A DNA stretch of 64,000 nt from Ktedonobacter sp. SOSP1-85 (GCF_016587415.1 NZ_BNJI01000002.1:1798001-1862000); one strand, 5' to 3'; positions 17,450 through 25,716 are shown, counted from the stretch's first letter. Notes: generated from the letters alone by a model not told the origin. Numbers and translations: made by a program.

Positions 17450-18232
17450 CTAGAGAAGCGTAAAGGCTCGGAGAGCTTCTAAAGTGGCATGGACATCCTG
17501 CTCAGGACCATCCTCACTCTGCCAGTTCCCAGTCGGCTGTTGCTGTTGTTTGAGGAGCGAAGCAGCTTGAACAATGAGGGAAGTCGTGGCGGGCCAGTTC
17601 GCCAGACGCAACGTGACCGTCAGCCATGCTAGGCTACTGGCAGAAAGATCAGGCAGACGGGTTGCCAAGTAGGCCAGGAGACGCTCGGCAGGCTCGATCT
17701 GCTTCAGACAAGAAAAGAGACCAGCAGCCAACCAGTGTGCATGCAGGTAGGTTGGCAGATGACCATCTGGTGGCAGGAAGGAGCGGACATATCCGGCCGC
17801 CAATTGCGCGCTGGCTTGTGTCTGGGAGAGAGTGGCGAGCCAGAAGCCGCAATTGGCCGTGAGGTAGAGCTGAGCCGCAAGATCACCCGGTTTCGCCCAG
17901 GGTGGAGCCAGGTTGGTCACTGCTTCATCTTCTTCAAAGGCACCGTCCAGGCGCTGGCGTTGGGCCAAGAAGAGGGCCGCACGCACCATATCCGGCTCGT
18001 TTGCCGAAATGCCCATCTGTTCCCCCTGCGCCAGATGAAAACACGTGGTGTCGAGTCCGCTGTAGCCAGGAGCCCAGAAAGGCGACCAGCTCCCATCCTT
18101 CTGCTGATCCTGGAAAAACTGCTGAATGGACTCAGGGGAGGGCCTGGCACCTGTCAGAAGAAAGGTGAGCCGGGCTTGTTCAGAGGGATTACCGCGCTCA
18201 CGGACAAATTGAATGGCAGCTCGTTGATTCAA
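17450..18232 (-). CDS. prenyltransferase/squalene-cyclase-type repeat protein
   Basis: This is a 260-residue protein. I chose TTG 18232 because CAGGAGGA lies 6-8 bases upstream, although the frame is open back to 18508. It shows alpha/alpha-barrel repeats of the QxxDGSW type: FFQDQQKDGSWSPFWAPGYS, LAQRQRLDGAFEEDEAVTN and LKQQQQPTGNWQSEDGPEQD, with about four or five units. This is half the size of squalene-hopene cyclases and lacks their DxDD acid motif, so a catalytic role is doubtful. Upstream codons in the same frame (from about 18400) also look coding (VALAFLREIGWATELPNEAL), possibly the tail of a lost gene. Confidence 0.7.
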   Translation of the reverse strand: MNQRAAIQFVRERGNPSEQARLTFLLTGARPSPESIQQFFQDQQKDGSWSPFWAPGYSGLDTTCFHLAQGEQMGISANEPDMVRAALFLAQRQRLDGAFEEDEAVTNLAPPWAKPGDLAAQLYLTANCGFWLATLSQTQASAQLAAGYVRSFLPPDGHLPTYLHAHWLAAGLFSCLKQIEPAERLLAYLATRLPDLSASSLAWLTVTLRLANWPATTSLIVQAASLLKQQQQPTGNWQSEDGPEQDVHATLEALRAFTLL

Positions 18233-18448
18233 GTGAAATCCTCCTGAAAGGAAATGGGTCAAGGATGTTTCCCATTGTACTCGTTCGTTCGTCGCCTTCG
18301 CAAGGGCTTCATTCGGAAGCTCGGTAGCCCAGCCTATCTCTCTCAAAAATGCGAGAGCGACTTCAGGTGTACCGGAGAAGCAAGAGAAGTCCCCCTTTTC
18401 TGCTGTGTCGGCAAAAACAGAGAAAAGCGAAAGTTCATAGGCGAATAT

Positions 18449-18468
18449 CCCACGGATTGCGCAACGAG
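18449..18468 (+). repeat. 20-base repeat, copy 5
   Basis: CCCACGGATTGCGCAACGAG, 18 of 20 identical to copy 1 and in the same orientation as copy 7 at 17387. It lies upstream of the prenyltransferase-repeat gene, so this gene is bracketed by direct copies. Confidence 0.7.
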
Positions 18469-18589
18469 ATGCCACTCTCTTATGGAAAACCTGTGGGGGC
18501 GACCGCATCGAAAGAGATGAAGAAGAATGAATATCTAGCCCCCTGATTGAGAGGGCTTGGAATCCCAGGAACAGTGAAAGAAGGATATC

Positions 18590-19210
18590 ATGCGGAAACT
18601 CATTGTCAGCAACTTGGTGTCATTGGATGGCTATTACGAAGGGAAAGATCGAAATCTCGATGCGCTCTTCGACTATTTCCACGAAGACTACTCAGGGGAT
18701 GAGCACTTCGATTACTATAATACTGAACGGCTGCGTGCTGCCGATACCCTGCTCCTGAGTGGCCGCACGTCCTTTTTAGGCAACAAGGCGTATTGGACAG
18801 GGGTACCACACGACCCGAATGCCACCGCAATCAGACGTGAGTTTGCAGGGCTGATGCAGTCTGTCGAGAAAGTCGTGGTTTCGGATACCATTACCCGCGA
18901 GGATTTAGCGCCCTGGGAGGATACGACGCGCATCGTCAGAGGGGCGGATGTGTACCAGGAGGTTGCCGCGCTCAAGCAGCAACCGGGCAGAGACATCTTC
19001 ACGTTTGTGAGCCGTATGCTCTGGAACGACCTGCTCCTGCATGATCTGGTTGATGAACTGCACCTCACGATTTTTCCGGTGATCGCAGGTGAGGGGACTC
19101 CGCTGTTCACGGGCCGCCCGCCGGTGTCGCTCAAACTCCTTGCCACACGCACCTGGCAAGGCTCTGGCAACATCCTCGCTTGTTATCAAGTGGGTCGGAT
19201 GAAGTCGTAA
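18590..19210 (+). CDS. dihydrofolate reductase family protein (RibD C-terminal fold)
   Basis: This is a 206-residue protein; ATG 18590 after AGAAGGA. It begins RKLIVSNLVSLDGYYEGKD, as RibD_C/YyaP-type proteins do, with ADTLLLSGRTSFLG (nucleotide-binding turn), VVVSDT, and DELHLTIFPVIAGEGTPLF near the end, the conserved family signature. Such standalone proteins are annotated as dihydrofolate reductase-like; true DHFR or riboflavin pathway activity is not implied. Confidence 0.88.
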   Translation: MRKLIVSNLVSLDGYYEGKDRNLDALFDYFHEDYSGDEHFDYYNTERLRAADTLLLSGRTSFLGNKAYWTGVPHDPNATAIRREFAGLMQSVEKVVVSDTITREDLAPWEDTTRIVRGADVYQEVAALKQQPGRDIFTFVSRMLWNDLLLHDLVDELHLTIFPVIAGEGTPLFTGRPPVSLKLLATRTWQGSGNILACYQVGRMKS

Positions 19211-19658
19211 ATCCCACGCGACGTGCAGAGAGCCAGCTCACCTGTAGCGAACCAGGAGAGCGATGTGCTTCTTTGAGAGGAAAAAGACCCTCATTCTCTC
19301 AAGGAGGCACCTATGACCAGTATCGCCGATAGATTAGTGCGTATTGGGTCATATGGTCAATGGTAACATTCATGAGTTCAAGTTGAGCTACATCGGGTAG
19401 AAGATTGAAGGTTGCCATCGGAAACGCTCTTTTCTCTTCAGATCACAATCAATGTTTCACCTCCAAAGGTACATTACAGCGTTCCCAATGACCCTTTGAG
19501 TGTCATCAAAAGTGCGCCTGACTCGCTACCAAGGGTTCACTCCAGGTTGTTTTTCTTCTCTTTTCTCCCCATCATCCCTGGCTTGTCTCTGTGTCACCTT
19601 TTCCTCTGTTTGAGCGTGATTTTTTGAAGAAGCAAGAGAAACCACAAGGAGAAGAAGC
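19211..19658. other. gene-poor stretch with a 17-codon ORF
   Basis: AAGGAGG at 19301 is followed by ATG 19313 and a 17-residue frame (MTSIADRLVRIGSYGQW) ending at 19366. It could be the surviving start of a lost gene or a leader peptide. A weak hairpin (CTTTGAGAG/CTCTCAAGG) precedes it. Nothing else was seen before the SDR gene. Confidence 0.4.
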
Positions 19659-20471
19659 ATGATGGAGAAACCAACTGGCACACAACACTCAGAAGTGAGC
19701 ATGAGCCGTTCCTATGTAGTGACGGGAGGGGGCCAAGGTATCGGCAGGGCGGTGGTTGAGCGGCTGCTGAACGAGGCTGGCACCGTTGTGGTAATCGAGT
19801 TCGATCAAGCCGCGCTCGCCTGGGTAAACGACCATCCCGCTGGTTCGAGGGTGAAGGCGATGGTCGGTGATGCTGCCGACGAGAAGGTGACGGAGCGGGC
19901 TGAGGATTTGGCAATGGACTTGGGCGCGCTCACCGGCTGGGTCAACAACGCCGCCGTCTTCCGGGACGCCTCGATCCACTCCGCTGGCGCGCACACGGTG
20001 CTGGATCTGGTTGCGCTGAATCTCAATCCTGCCGTGGTAGGATGCGCTACCGCGATCCGTCGCTTCCTAGCGACAGGAACACTTGGGGCGATTGTCAATC
20101 TCTCCTCCCATCAGGCACGGCAGGCGGTCCCTGGCTGCACACCATATATCATCGCCAAAGCAGCCATTGAGGGACTGACACGGGCGCTGGCAGTTGAATA
20201 CGGGCCGCATGGCATCCGCGTCAATGCTGTAGCACCAGGCTCGGTGGAGACCGAGCGCTATGAGGCATTCCTCGGCCAACAGGGGCCTGAGGCCATCGCA
20301 CGGATCGAAGAGGAGATGCGTCTACTGCATCCACTTGGTCGAGTTGCCCGCGCCCAGGAGATCGCTGACGCCATCGTGTATCTGCTCTCAGATGACGCGA
20401 GCTTTATCAACGGTGCTACTCTCCCTGTTGACGGCGGCCGGTCGGTGCTCGCTCGCGATCCCGAGGCGTAG
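19659..20471 (+). CDS. short-chain dehydrogenase/reductase (classical SDR)
   Basis: This is a 270-residue protein; ATG 19659 after AAGGAGAAG (an ATG also follows directly at 19662). The TGGGQGIG cofactor loop, VNNAA motif, catalytic Ser in IVNLSSHQ, and Tyr/Lys in GCTPYIIAKAA are all present. The end DDASFINGATLPVDGGRS is the typical classical SDR C-terminus. Substrate unknown. It is not in an obvious operon. Confidence 0.9.
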   Translation: MMEKPTGTQHSEVSMSRSYVVTGGGQGIGRAVVERLLNEAGTVVVIEFDQAALAWVNDHPAGSRVKAMVGDAADEKVTERAEDLAMDLGALTGWVNNAAVFRDASIHSAGAHTVLDLVALNLNPAVVGCATAIRRFLATGTLGAIVNLSSHQARQAVPGCTPYIIAKAAIEGLTRALAVEYGPHGIRVNAVAPGSVETERYEAFLGQQGPEAIARIEEEMRLLHPLGRVARAQEIADAIVYLLSDDASFINGATLPVDGGRSVLARDPEA

Positions 20472-20723
20472 AACGTCGCACGAGAAACAAGGAGCAATCA
20501 CGCTTCTGGATGAAGAGGCACGCTTGGAGGACAAGGAGAAGTTTGCATTGACCTCAACGCAAATATCCTCTGTGAAGGATATCTTGGCAGTCTCCCAATG
20601 GCAAGAAAAATCCAGAACTCATGAGCAACCTACAGCCAAGGAGAGCCTCGAAAAAGATGATGGCGGAAGCTATTCAGGTGTGAGCGCGCCTTACAAGCCA
20701 CCCACACGAAAGGTAGAGATTCT

Positions 20724-20861
20724 ATGAAAATTGGCTACATCCGTATATCGAAGCAGGAGCAAAACGAGACACTCCAAAGAGATGCCCTGAAAGATGTTGG
20801 CTGCGAGAAGGACTTCAGCGATAAAATAACCGGATCGAAGTTTGAAAGGAAAAGAGATTGA
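20724..20861 (+). pseudogene. serine recombinase (resolvase) N-terminal relic
   Basis: These 45 residues start MKIGYIRISKQEQNETLQRD and continue with DALKDVGCEKDFSDKITGSKF, the beginning of a resolvase/invertase catalytic domain with the usual YxRxS serine position. The frame then ends, and no HTH or rest of the catalytic domain follows. It is a marker of a lost transposon or integrated element. Confidence 0.75.
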
Positions 20862-21219
20862 GAAGACTGCCAACTTTCTCCATCACATGCGGCTTCATAG
20901 CAACTCCTTCTATTCCCTAAGAACACTGGCTTTATCTCTCAGGCTTTTCTCTACCTGGCTGTGTTTTAGTATAAATGGTTGAGGTCACAGCGAGCAAGAA
21001 TAATGTCCGCCCTGACCGGACAGGTTCGTTGACGAGGTTGCTGCATCCAGAGCATAATCTTCCATTGAGATGAGAGAAACGCCGCTTGTTCCCAGACAGC
21101 AGGTGAGGCGCATGAACAAAGGCACAAACGCAGGGAAAGAAAGTGGCTCTCGGTGGATGGACGGATCACGCGACTCGCATTTGCCTGCATACCTCCACTG
21201 CTGACGTTGGAGAATGGAC
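20862..21219. other. gene-free stretch
   Basis: There is no convincing gene. A small inverted repeat (TGTCCGccctgacCGGACA) is present at about 21004. The downstream end lies just after the stop of the minus-strand SDR. Confidence 0.5.
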
Positions 21220-22077
21220 TTAACCGACTTGCGAGGCTTTCTTGCCTGCCAACCCGGTCAGTTGTTCACTGATCTGTCGGAGTCGGCTTCGGGCAGCCAT
21301 ATCATACGCTTGAGGGTGCGCGCGTGCTTCCTGCTGCTGATCAAAGTATTGGCCTGTTACATTGTCTAACATTGGAGATGTTGCTAGATACATCACGGAA
21401 CGGAGACCATCTTCGACAGTGGCCTGAGAAAAAGGAATCGTCTCGCGAACCATTTTGGTATTCATCAGCGAGGCTGGATGCACACAGTTGACGGTAACAT
21501 GTTCTCCTTTCAACAGGTCAGCCAGATCAATGGTAAACATCACCAGTGCGAGCTTACTGCGGCGATAGGCATCATAGCCATTATAGCGGCGTTCACCCAT
21601 AATATTGTCAAAATCAATCGGAAGCTGCCCGACTGATCCCACGTGAATAATGCGGGCTGGTGGGCTGTGGCGCAAACTGGATAACAGCAGATGTGTGAGT
21701 AAGAAAGGCGCGAGATAGTTCACCGCGAAACGAAGCTCATACCCATCTCGACTGAGTTCGCGTCTGCCTCCGAGAAGCTTTCCGCTCCCCACACCGGCGT
21801 TGTTAATGAGCATATCGAGCTGAGGATGTTGCATTTGCACACGCTTAGCCAGACTGCGTACCTCTGCAAGCTCGGCCAGGTCCGCCAGGTAGGTCTCCAG
21901 GTGCCTGTTTCCTGTTGTATCTTGAATTTCTCGCAGCGTCTTCTCCAACCGCTGCCGATTACGCCCATGAAGCAGCACGGTTGCGCCCTGTTTGGCCAAT
22001 GCAAGCGCGGTCTGTTTTCCGAGTCCATCGGTTGATCCGGTGATCAGGATCGTTTGTTGAGCCATCGGTTTCATCAT
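21220..22077 (-). CDS. SDR-family oxidoreductase (retinol dehydrogenase-like)
   Basis: This is a 285-residue protein. ATG 22077 (followed directly by another ATG) was chosen over the TTG further upstream. TILITGSTDGLGKQTALALA is the cofactor loop; LDMLINNAGVG, IIHVGSVGQ (catalytic Ser) and YDAYRRSKLALVMF (catalytic Tyr and Lys) are all intact. The order and the RYNGYDAYRRSKLA segment resemble the retinol dehydrogenase/WW-oxidoreductase branch. The next SDR (22142-23020) lies 65 bases upstream on the same strand, so the two are probably one operon under the TetR-type operators at 23091-23144. Confidence 0.9.
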   Translation of the reverse strand: MMKPMAQQTILITGSTDGLGKQTALALAKQGATVLLHGRNRQRLEKTLREIQDTTGNRHLETYLADLAELAEVRSLAKRVQMQHPQLDMLINNAGVGSGKLLGGRRELSRDGYELRFAVNYLAPFLLTHLLLSSLRHSPPARIIHVGSVGQLPIDFDNIMGERRYNGYDAYRRSKLALVMFTIDLADLLKGEHVTVNCVHPASLMNTKMVRETIPFSQATVEDGLRSVMYLATSPMLDNVTGQYFDQQQEARAHPQAYDMAARSRLRQISEQLTGLAGKKASQVG

Positions 22078-22141
22078 GTGTTCTCTTTTCAAGCGGAATA
22101 TTTTCTCTTTACGAGGAGGGTCTGCTCTGCGTCACGCTCAT

Positions 22142-23020
22142 CTATGAGACGGGTTGGGTGTTTGCGATGCCAAGTGCTCTTAGCAGCAGTCCATCACGCG
22201 CACGGTCAGGCAACAGGCGGAGAACAGCGATCATCCTGGTCCCTCGCCCAGCGAAGTAGCGCGTTTTGGGACTACGAGAGGTCAGCGCCTGGACAATGGC
22301 AGCTACGACGACATCAGGGTTCTCCAGTTGCTGGCTAGCTGAAGTTTTCGCTACTGCGGCAAGTGCCGGTGCATACAGTTGCAGAAGTTCTCCAGACAAC
22401 TGCTGCCTGACCTGCTGGGAGCTAGCCGCCGACTTTTGAAAGATCTCTGTCTGCATAGCCCCTGGTTCAATAAGAGAGACGGAGATCCCAAAGGAGCGAA
22501 GTTCGCTCCGCAGCGCATCGGTCACAGATTCTAGCGCGGCTTTCGAGGCCGAGAGCATCCCCAGATAGGGAAATGACACCAGTCCAGTCGGCGCTCCAAT
22601 ATTAATGATACGTCCCCGCGCTTTCCGCAGCAGAGGCAGAAAAGCTTGTGTGACCGCAATATGCCCGATAACATTCACCTCGAATTGTTTGCGTACCTCC
22701 TCGATAGGAACCAACTCAACCGGACCCTCAACAATGATACCTGCATTATTCACCAACCCAACAAGTCCTGTCTCCCCAACTGCCCTGGTGACGATTTCGG
22801 CAGCCTGAGCAATGGAGGCATCGTCAGTGATGTCGAGCAAAACGGGGGTAATCCGGACAGAGATATCGCGTTGAAGCCTCTCACCATCAGAAGATTTTCG
22901 CACACCAGCAAAAACCTGAAATCCTAATGCATCGAGCCGGCGTATAGTAGCCGCACCAATACCACCGGCGGCTCCAGTAAGCAAAACAGCTCCTCGTTGT
23001 GCCTGAGTCGTTGTCGCCAT
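22142..23020 (-). CDS. SDR-family protein lacking the catalytic Ser-Tyr pair
   Basis: This is a 292-residue protein; ATG 23020 follows AAAGGAAA (a GTG nine bases earlier is possible). The cofactor loop TGAAGGIGAATIRRL and VNNAG are normal. In the active site the usual ISS motif reads INIGAPTG, and the YxxxK motif reads MLSASK, so the catalytic Tyr is Leu and the Ser is not at its place; only Lys remains. It may be a non-catalytic or differently acting SDR. It is the first gene of the minus-strand pair, divergent from the TetR gene at 23187. Confidence 0.85.
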   Translation of the reverse strand: MATTTQAQRGAVLLTGAAGGIGAATIRRLDALGFQVFAGVRKSSDGERLQRDISVRITPVLLDITDDASIAQAAEIVTRAVGETGLVGLVNNAGIIVEGPVELVPIEEVRKQFEVNVIGHIAVTQAFLPLLRKARGRIINIGAPTGLVSFPYLGMLSASKAALESVTDALRSELRSFGISVSLIEPGAMQTEIFQKSAASSQQVRQQLSGELLQLYAPALAAVAKTSASQQLENPDVVVAAIVQALTSRSPKTRYFAGRGTRMIAVLRLLPDRARDGLLLRALGIANTQPVS

Positions 23021-23090
23021 AGAGATCACTTTCCTTTCGCTGAAAGAAGAGGACTACTTGTCTCTCCCTCCAGCTTCTGATAGAATGAAC

Positions 23091-23144
23091 GATACGTAGC
23101 GTATCATATTTGGCAGCATAAATATATACGATACGGGGCGTATA
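23091..23144. promoter_or_regulatory. two TetR-type operators between divergent genes
   Basis: GATACGTAGCGTATC at 23091-23105 is a perfect palindrome with a three-base centre. GATACGGGGCGTATA at 23130-23144 repeats the same arms with one end mismatch. They are 39 bases apart centre to centre, between the SDR operon start and the TetR start. This is the expected layout for autoregulation and repression of the neighbour. Confidence 0.75.
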
Positions 23145-23186
23145 TGTCAAGGGAAAGTTTTTGACGTCGAAAAGAGATGAACAAGG

Positions 23187-23789
23187 ATGACTGAACAGGA
23201 GAAAAAGCCGGAGTCTTTCGCACCGGGTCGTCGGCGAAGCGACCAAGCGCACCAGGCGATTTTGCAGGCGGCCAGAGAGGGGCTGGAGCAGGTAGGCTAT
23301 CAGGCTATGACGATTGAAGCGATTGCTGCCAGAGCTGGTGTGGGGAAAAAGACCATTTATCGCTGGTGGCCTTCCAAAGCAGCAGTGGCACTTGAAGCCT
23401 TGACGACCTCTGCTGAGGCGCACATACCCTTTCCAGATACTGGTTCTCTTGGGGGAGATTTGACGACCTATTTTGAGCAGGCTTTTCCAGGCTTGCAAGG
23501 AAAAGCCGGAACCGTGTTGAGCGGGCTGGCGGCTGAGGCGCAGTTAGACCCAGAATTTGCGCGTGAATTTCAGCGGATGTTCATTGTGCCACGAAAACAA
23601 GAGCTGGTTGCTTCCTTGCAACGTGGTCTTCAACGAGGGGAACTGGCCCCCGATACCAATCTCGAGGTCCTGGCGGACCTGATTTATGGAGCCAAATGGT
23701 ACCGCTTTCTCTTATATCCTGCGCCCTTGGATGATGCGTTCGCTCAAGAAATCATCAAGCTGATCCTCCGCTTGCGATCAGAAGCGTAG
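23187..23789 (+). CDS. TetR/AcrR family transcriptional regulator
   Basis: This is a 200-residue protein. The N-terminal HTH reads YQAMTIEAIAARAGVGKKTI and then YRWWPSKAAVALEAL, the pattern of the TetR_C_16/TetR_C-type regulators with a YRWWPSK turn. The C-terminal domain includes RKQELVASLQRGLQRGELAP, the usual dimer region. It is divergent from two SDR genes and separated from them by two matching palindromes, so it very likely represses both itself and the SDR operon. The inducer is unknown. Confidence 0.9.
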   Translation: MTEQEKKPESFAPGRRRSDQAHQAILQAAREGLEQVGYQAMTIEAIAARAGVGKKTIYRWWPSKAAVALEALTTSAEAHIPFPDTGSLGGDLTTYFEQAFPGLQGKAGTVLSGLAAEAQLDPEFAREFQRMFIVPRKQELVASLQRGLQRGELAPDTNLEVLADLIYGAKWYRFLLYPAPLDDAFAQEIIKLILRLRSEA

Positions 23790-23815
23790 TGCTCGTATTG
23801 CATCGTTGCAAAAAA

Positions 23816-23954
23816 GCTGAATGGCAAACTGGCCTTGAGGACGAACGTAGCTCAGCAAGAGCCCTGCGCATGTTCAAACGGTTTTCTGCGGATCTGCTTT
23901 ACTATTCTTGTTGAGCTTCTGCCGTGCTTGCTCAAACCAAGATTGCCATTCAGC
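23816..23954. repeat. 12-bp inverted repeat enclosing 115 bases
   Basis: GCTGAATGGCAA at 23816-23827 and TTGCCATTCAGC at 23943-23954, each bordered on the outside by a run of A residues. The interior has no gene. It could be the ends of a very small non-autonomous element; support is limited to the repeat itself. Confidence 0.4.
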
Positions 23955-24014
23955 CAAAAAAACGCCACACAGGAAGAAAGATTTCAGACATCAACAATAT
24001 CTACAACTGTAGAG

Positions 24015-24314
24015 CTAGAAGGACCGATAGGAGCTGGCTGCCGTCAACTGTTTGGCGGTCGGCGGCTCAGCTATCCAGGTCTTGAAGTTCTCTGCGAACT
24101 CCCGATATTCTGGCAAGGCCAACAACGGATTGTCTACTCCGTCGTCAGTGACGCTGAGCGTGACAAAGGTCTCCCCGTCGGGGAGCGGGCAGACGGCATA
24201 CAGAAAACCCTGCGGACGTTCTCGTTCAAGCGCCTCCAGCACGCGCTTGCCCGCCGCATCGATTTCGGCGCGCTTGTCAGGCTTGACTTTGGTATGGGAA
24301 ATCGCTACTTTCAT
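24015..24314 (-). CDS. small ABM-like (monooxygenase-fold) protein
   Basis: This is a 99-residue protein; ATG 24314 lies eight bases after AAAGGAA. It begins KVAISHTKVKPDKRAEIDAA, with ALERERPQGFLYAVCPLPDGETFV and LPEYREFAENFKTWI later, consistent with a dimeric ferredoxin-like fold of the antibiotic biosynthesis monooxygenase type, though the match is looser than for the gene at 11064. It is divergent from the ECF41 sigma gene and has its own ECF41-like promoter, so it is the likely target of that sigma factor. Confidence 0.7.
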   Translation of the reverse strand: MKVAISHTKVKPDKRAEIDAAGKRVLEALERERPQGFLYAVCPLPDGETFVTLSVTDDGVDNPLLALPEYREFAENFKTWIAEPPTAKQLTAASSYRSF

Positions 24315-24479
24315 GGGAACTGTTCCTTTCACTTTTCCATCTGGTTCGTTGTGCTTTTCCGATGGCGGTGCACAACACCCTCAAGATGCGTCTTGATTGT
24401 GATGAGATCGCCCAGTCGGCGCGGTCAAGAGGAGTGGATCTCCCTCTCACCTCGGCTGGGTTTCCCTCGTCACCCTCCC

Positions 24480-24506
24480 GACGTATCTCACTGAAAGAAT
24501 GTGACC
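24480..24506 (-). promoter_or_regulatory. ECF41-type promoter facing the ABM-like gene
   Basis: On the minus strand GGTCACA (24506-24500), 16 bases, then CGTC (24483-24480). It differs from the autoregulatory promoter at 24597 by one base in the -35 box and has the same spacing. It is 166 bases upstream of the start codon, a long leader. Confidence 0.55.
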
Positions 24507-24596
24507 GGCTTCTCACCGGCTTCGGGCAAACCCGTGTACCAGTGCGGGGAAACGTCCTGCTCTCTTGCGATGACGCGCCAAGACGGGCTGGCTCCC

Positions 24597-24623
24597 TGTC
24601 ACATCAGCCCGGTTTCCTTCGTC
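24597..24623 (+). promoter_or_regulatory. ECF41-type autoregulatory promoter
   Basis: TGTCACA at 24597-24603, 16 bases, then CGTC at 24620-24623, 37 bases before the sigma gene start. TGTCACA...CGTC is the promoter described for the ECF41 sigma group. Confidence 0.75.
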
Positions 24624-24660
24624 GTTCTTATGACGAATGCAGAAAGAAGGAAGAGAATGA

Positions 24661-25536
24661 ATGGATGAACATGACTGGCTGGTTGAGCGCTTCGAGGCAG
24701 AACGTCCCCAACTGCAGGCGATGGCCTATCGGATGCTCGGTTCCCTTCCCGAGGCGCAGGATGCCGTCCAGGAGTCCTGGCTGCATCTGGTCCGCACGGA
24801 CCGAAGCACCGTCTCAAACCCGGGCGCATGGCTGAGTAGGGCAGTCACGCGGATCTGCCTGGATATGCTGCGCGCGCGGAGATCGCGGCGCGAAGAGTCT
24901 CTGGAAGCGTCCTTTCCTGGGTCCATCACGAGAGAGCCTAGCGGAAGCGACCCCGAGCAAGAAGCGGAGCTGGCCGATTCGGTGGGTCTGGCGCTGCTCG
25001 TGGTACTCGATCAGCTTGCTCCCGCCGAGCGCCTCGCCTATGTGCTGCACGACATCTTCGCCGTGCCCTTCGACGAGATCGCGCCTCTCGTGGAACGCTC
25101 AGAGGCCGCTGCCAGGCAACTCGCCAGCCGCGCCCGCCGCCGAGTGCGGGGAAGAGCGCACATGCAGGACGCTGATCTCACCACCAGCCGAGAAGTGGTC
25201 GAAGCCTTTCTCACCGCCGCACGTACAGGAAACTTCGACGCGCTGCTCGCCGTGCTTGATCCAGATGTGGTGCTCCGACGCGATCCAAGAGCCGTACCTG
25301 CGGGCATCGCAGGAGAGCTTCATGGGGCCGCCGCTGTGGCCAAACAGTTTGTGGGACGTGCTCAGGCAACACAACCAGTGCTGGTGAATGGCTCAGTGGG
25401 AGTCGTCGTGGCCCCGTATGGGCGGCTGCTCAGCGTCCTCGATCTCTCAATCAGGGGAGGGAAGATCACCGCGATCACCACGATTTCCGATCCTGCACGC
25501 CTGCGCCAGGTGCACCTTGCGGTCCTCGACGACTGA
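24661..25536 (+). CDS. sigJ: ECF41-type RNA polymerase sigma factor (SigJ-like) with SnoaL-like C-terminus
   Basis: This is a 291-residue protein; ATG after AAGGAAGAG. Region 2 is visible as MAYRMLGSLPEAQDAVQESWLHL, region 4 as LAPAERLAYVLHDIFAVPFDEI with SEAAARQLASRARRRVR. The last 110 residues form a SnoaL-like fold: REVVEAFLTAARTGNFDALLAVLDPDVVLRRD, here REVVEAFLTA and LLAVLDPDVVLR. This extension regulates ECF41 sigma activity in place of an anti-sigma factor; no anti-sigma gene is adjacent. A consensus ECF41 promoter lies just upstream. High GC relative to neighbours. Confidence 0.92.
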   Translation: MDEHDWLVERFEAERPQLQAMAYRMLGSLPEAQDAVQESWLHLVRTDRSTVSNPGAWLSRAVTRICLDMLRARRSRREESLEASFPGSITREPSGSDPEQEAELADSVGLALLVVLDQLAPAERLAYVLHDIFAVPFDEIAPLVERSEAAARQLASRARRRVRGRAHMQDADLTTSREVVEAFLTAARTGNFDALLAVLDPDVVLRRDPRAVPAGIAGELHGAAAVAKQFVGRAQATQPVLVNGSVGVVVAPYGRLLSVLDLSIRGGKITAITTISDPARLRQVHLAVLDD

Positions 25537-25542
25537 CGAACC

Positions 25543-25599
25543 GCGGCCTGTTAGCCGTGCTCACACGACTCGAACGGTCCTCGACGGCTAACGGGCCGC
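25543..25599 (+). terminator. 16-bp hairpin after the sigma factor gene
   Basis: GCGGCCTGTTAGCCGT pairs with ACGGCTAACGGGCCGC (one T-G pair) around a 25-base loop, seven bases after the stop. Confidence 0.65.
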
Positions 25600-25654
25600 A
25601 TGCTCGCGTGATGCGTCGCACCATCGGTCGGAGCCTGCGGAAAAACAGGGGGAG

Positions 25655-25674
25655 CCGATGAGATGCGCAACGAG
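25655..25674 (+). repeat. 20-base repeat, copy 6 (diverged left half)
   Basis: CCGATGAGATGCGCAACGAG. The right 11 bases (TGCGCAACGAG) are identical to copies 1 and 3-5; the left end differs. It lies 42 bases beyond the end of a transposase relic. Confidence 0.5.
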
Positions 25675-25716
25675 GGAGACCCATTCTTTCTACGACAGAT
25701 GGCGAATTGGTATCAG

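Noticed and set aside
17735..18247. 170-codon plus-strand open frame
   Set aside because: Antisense to the QxxDGSW repeat protein, which has a strong ribosome site and recognisable repeats.
19213..19232. CCCACGCGACGTGCAGAGAG as an eighth copy of the 20-base repeat
   Set aside because: Only 15 of 20 bases match and the conserved TGCGCAACGAG core is broken.
23835..24494. 219-codon plus-strand open frame
   Set aside because: Crosses an inverted repeat, the ABM-like gene in antisense and the ECF41 promoter; no family features.
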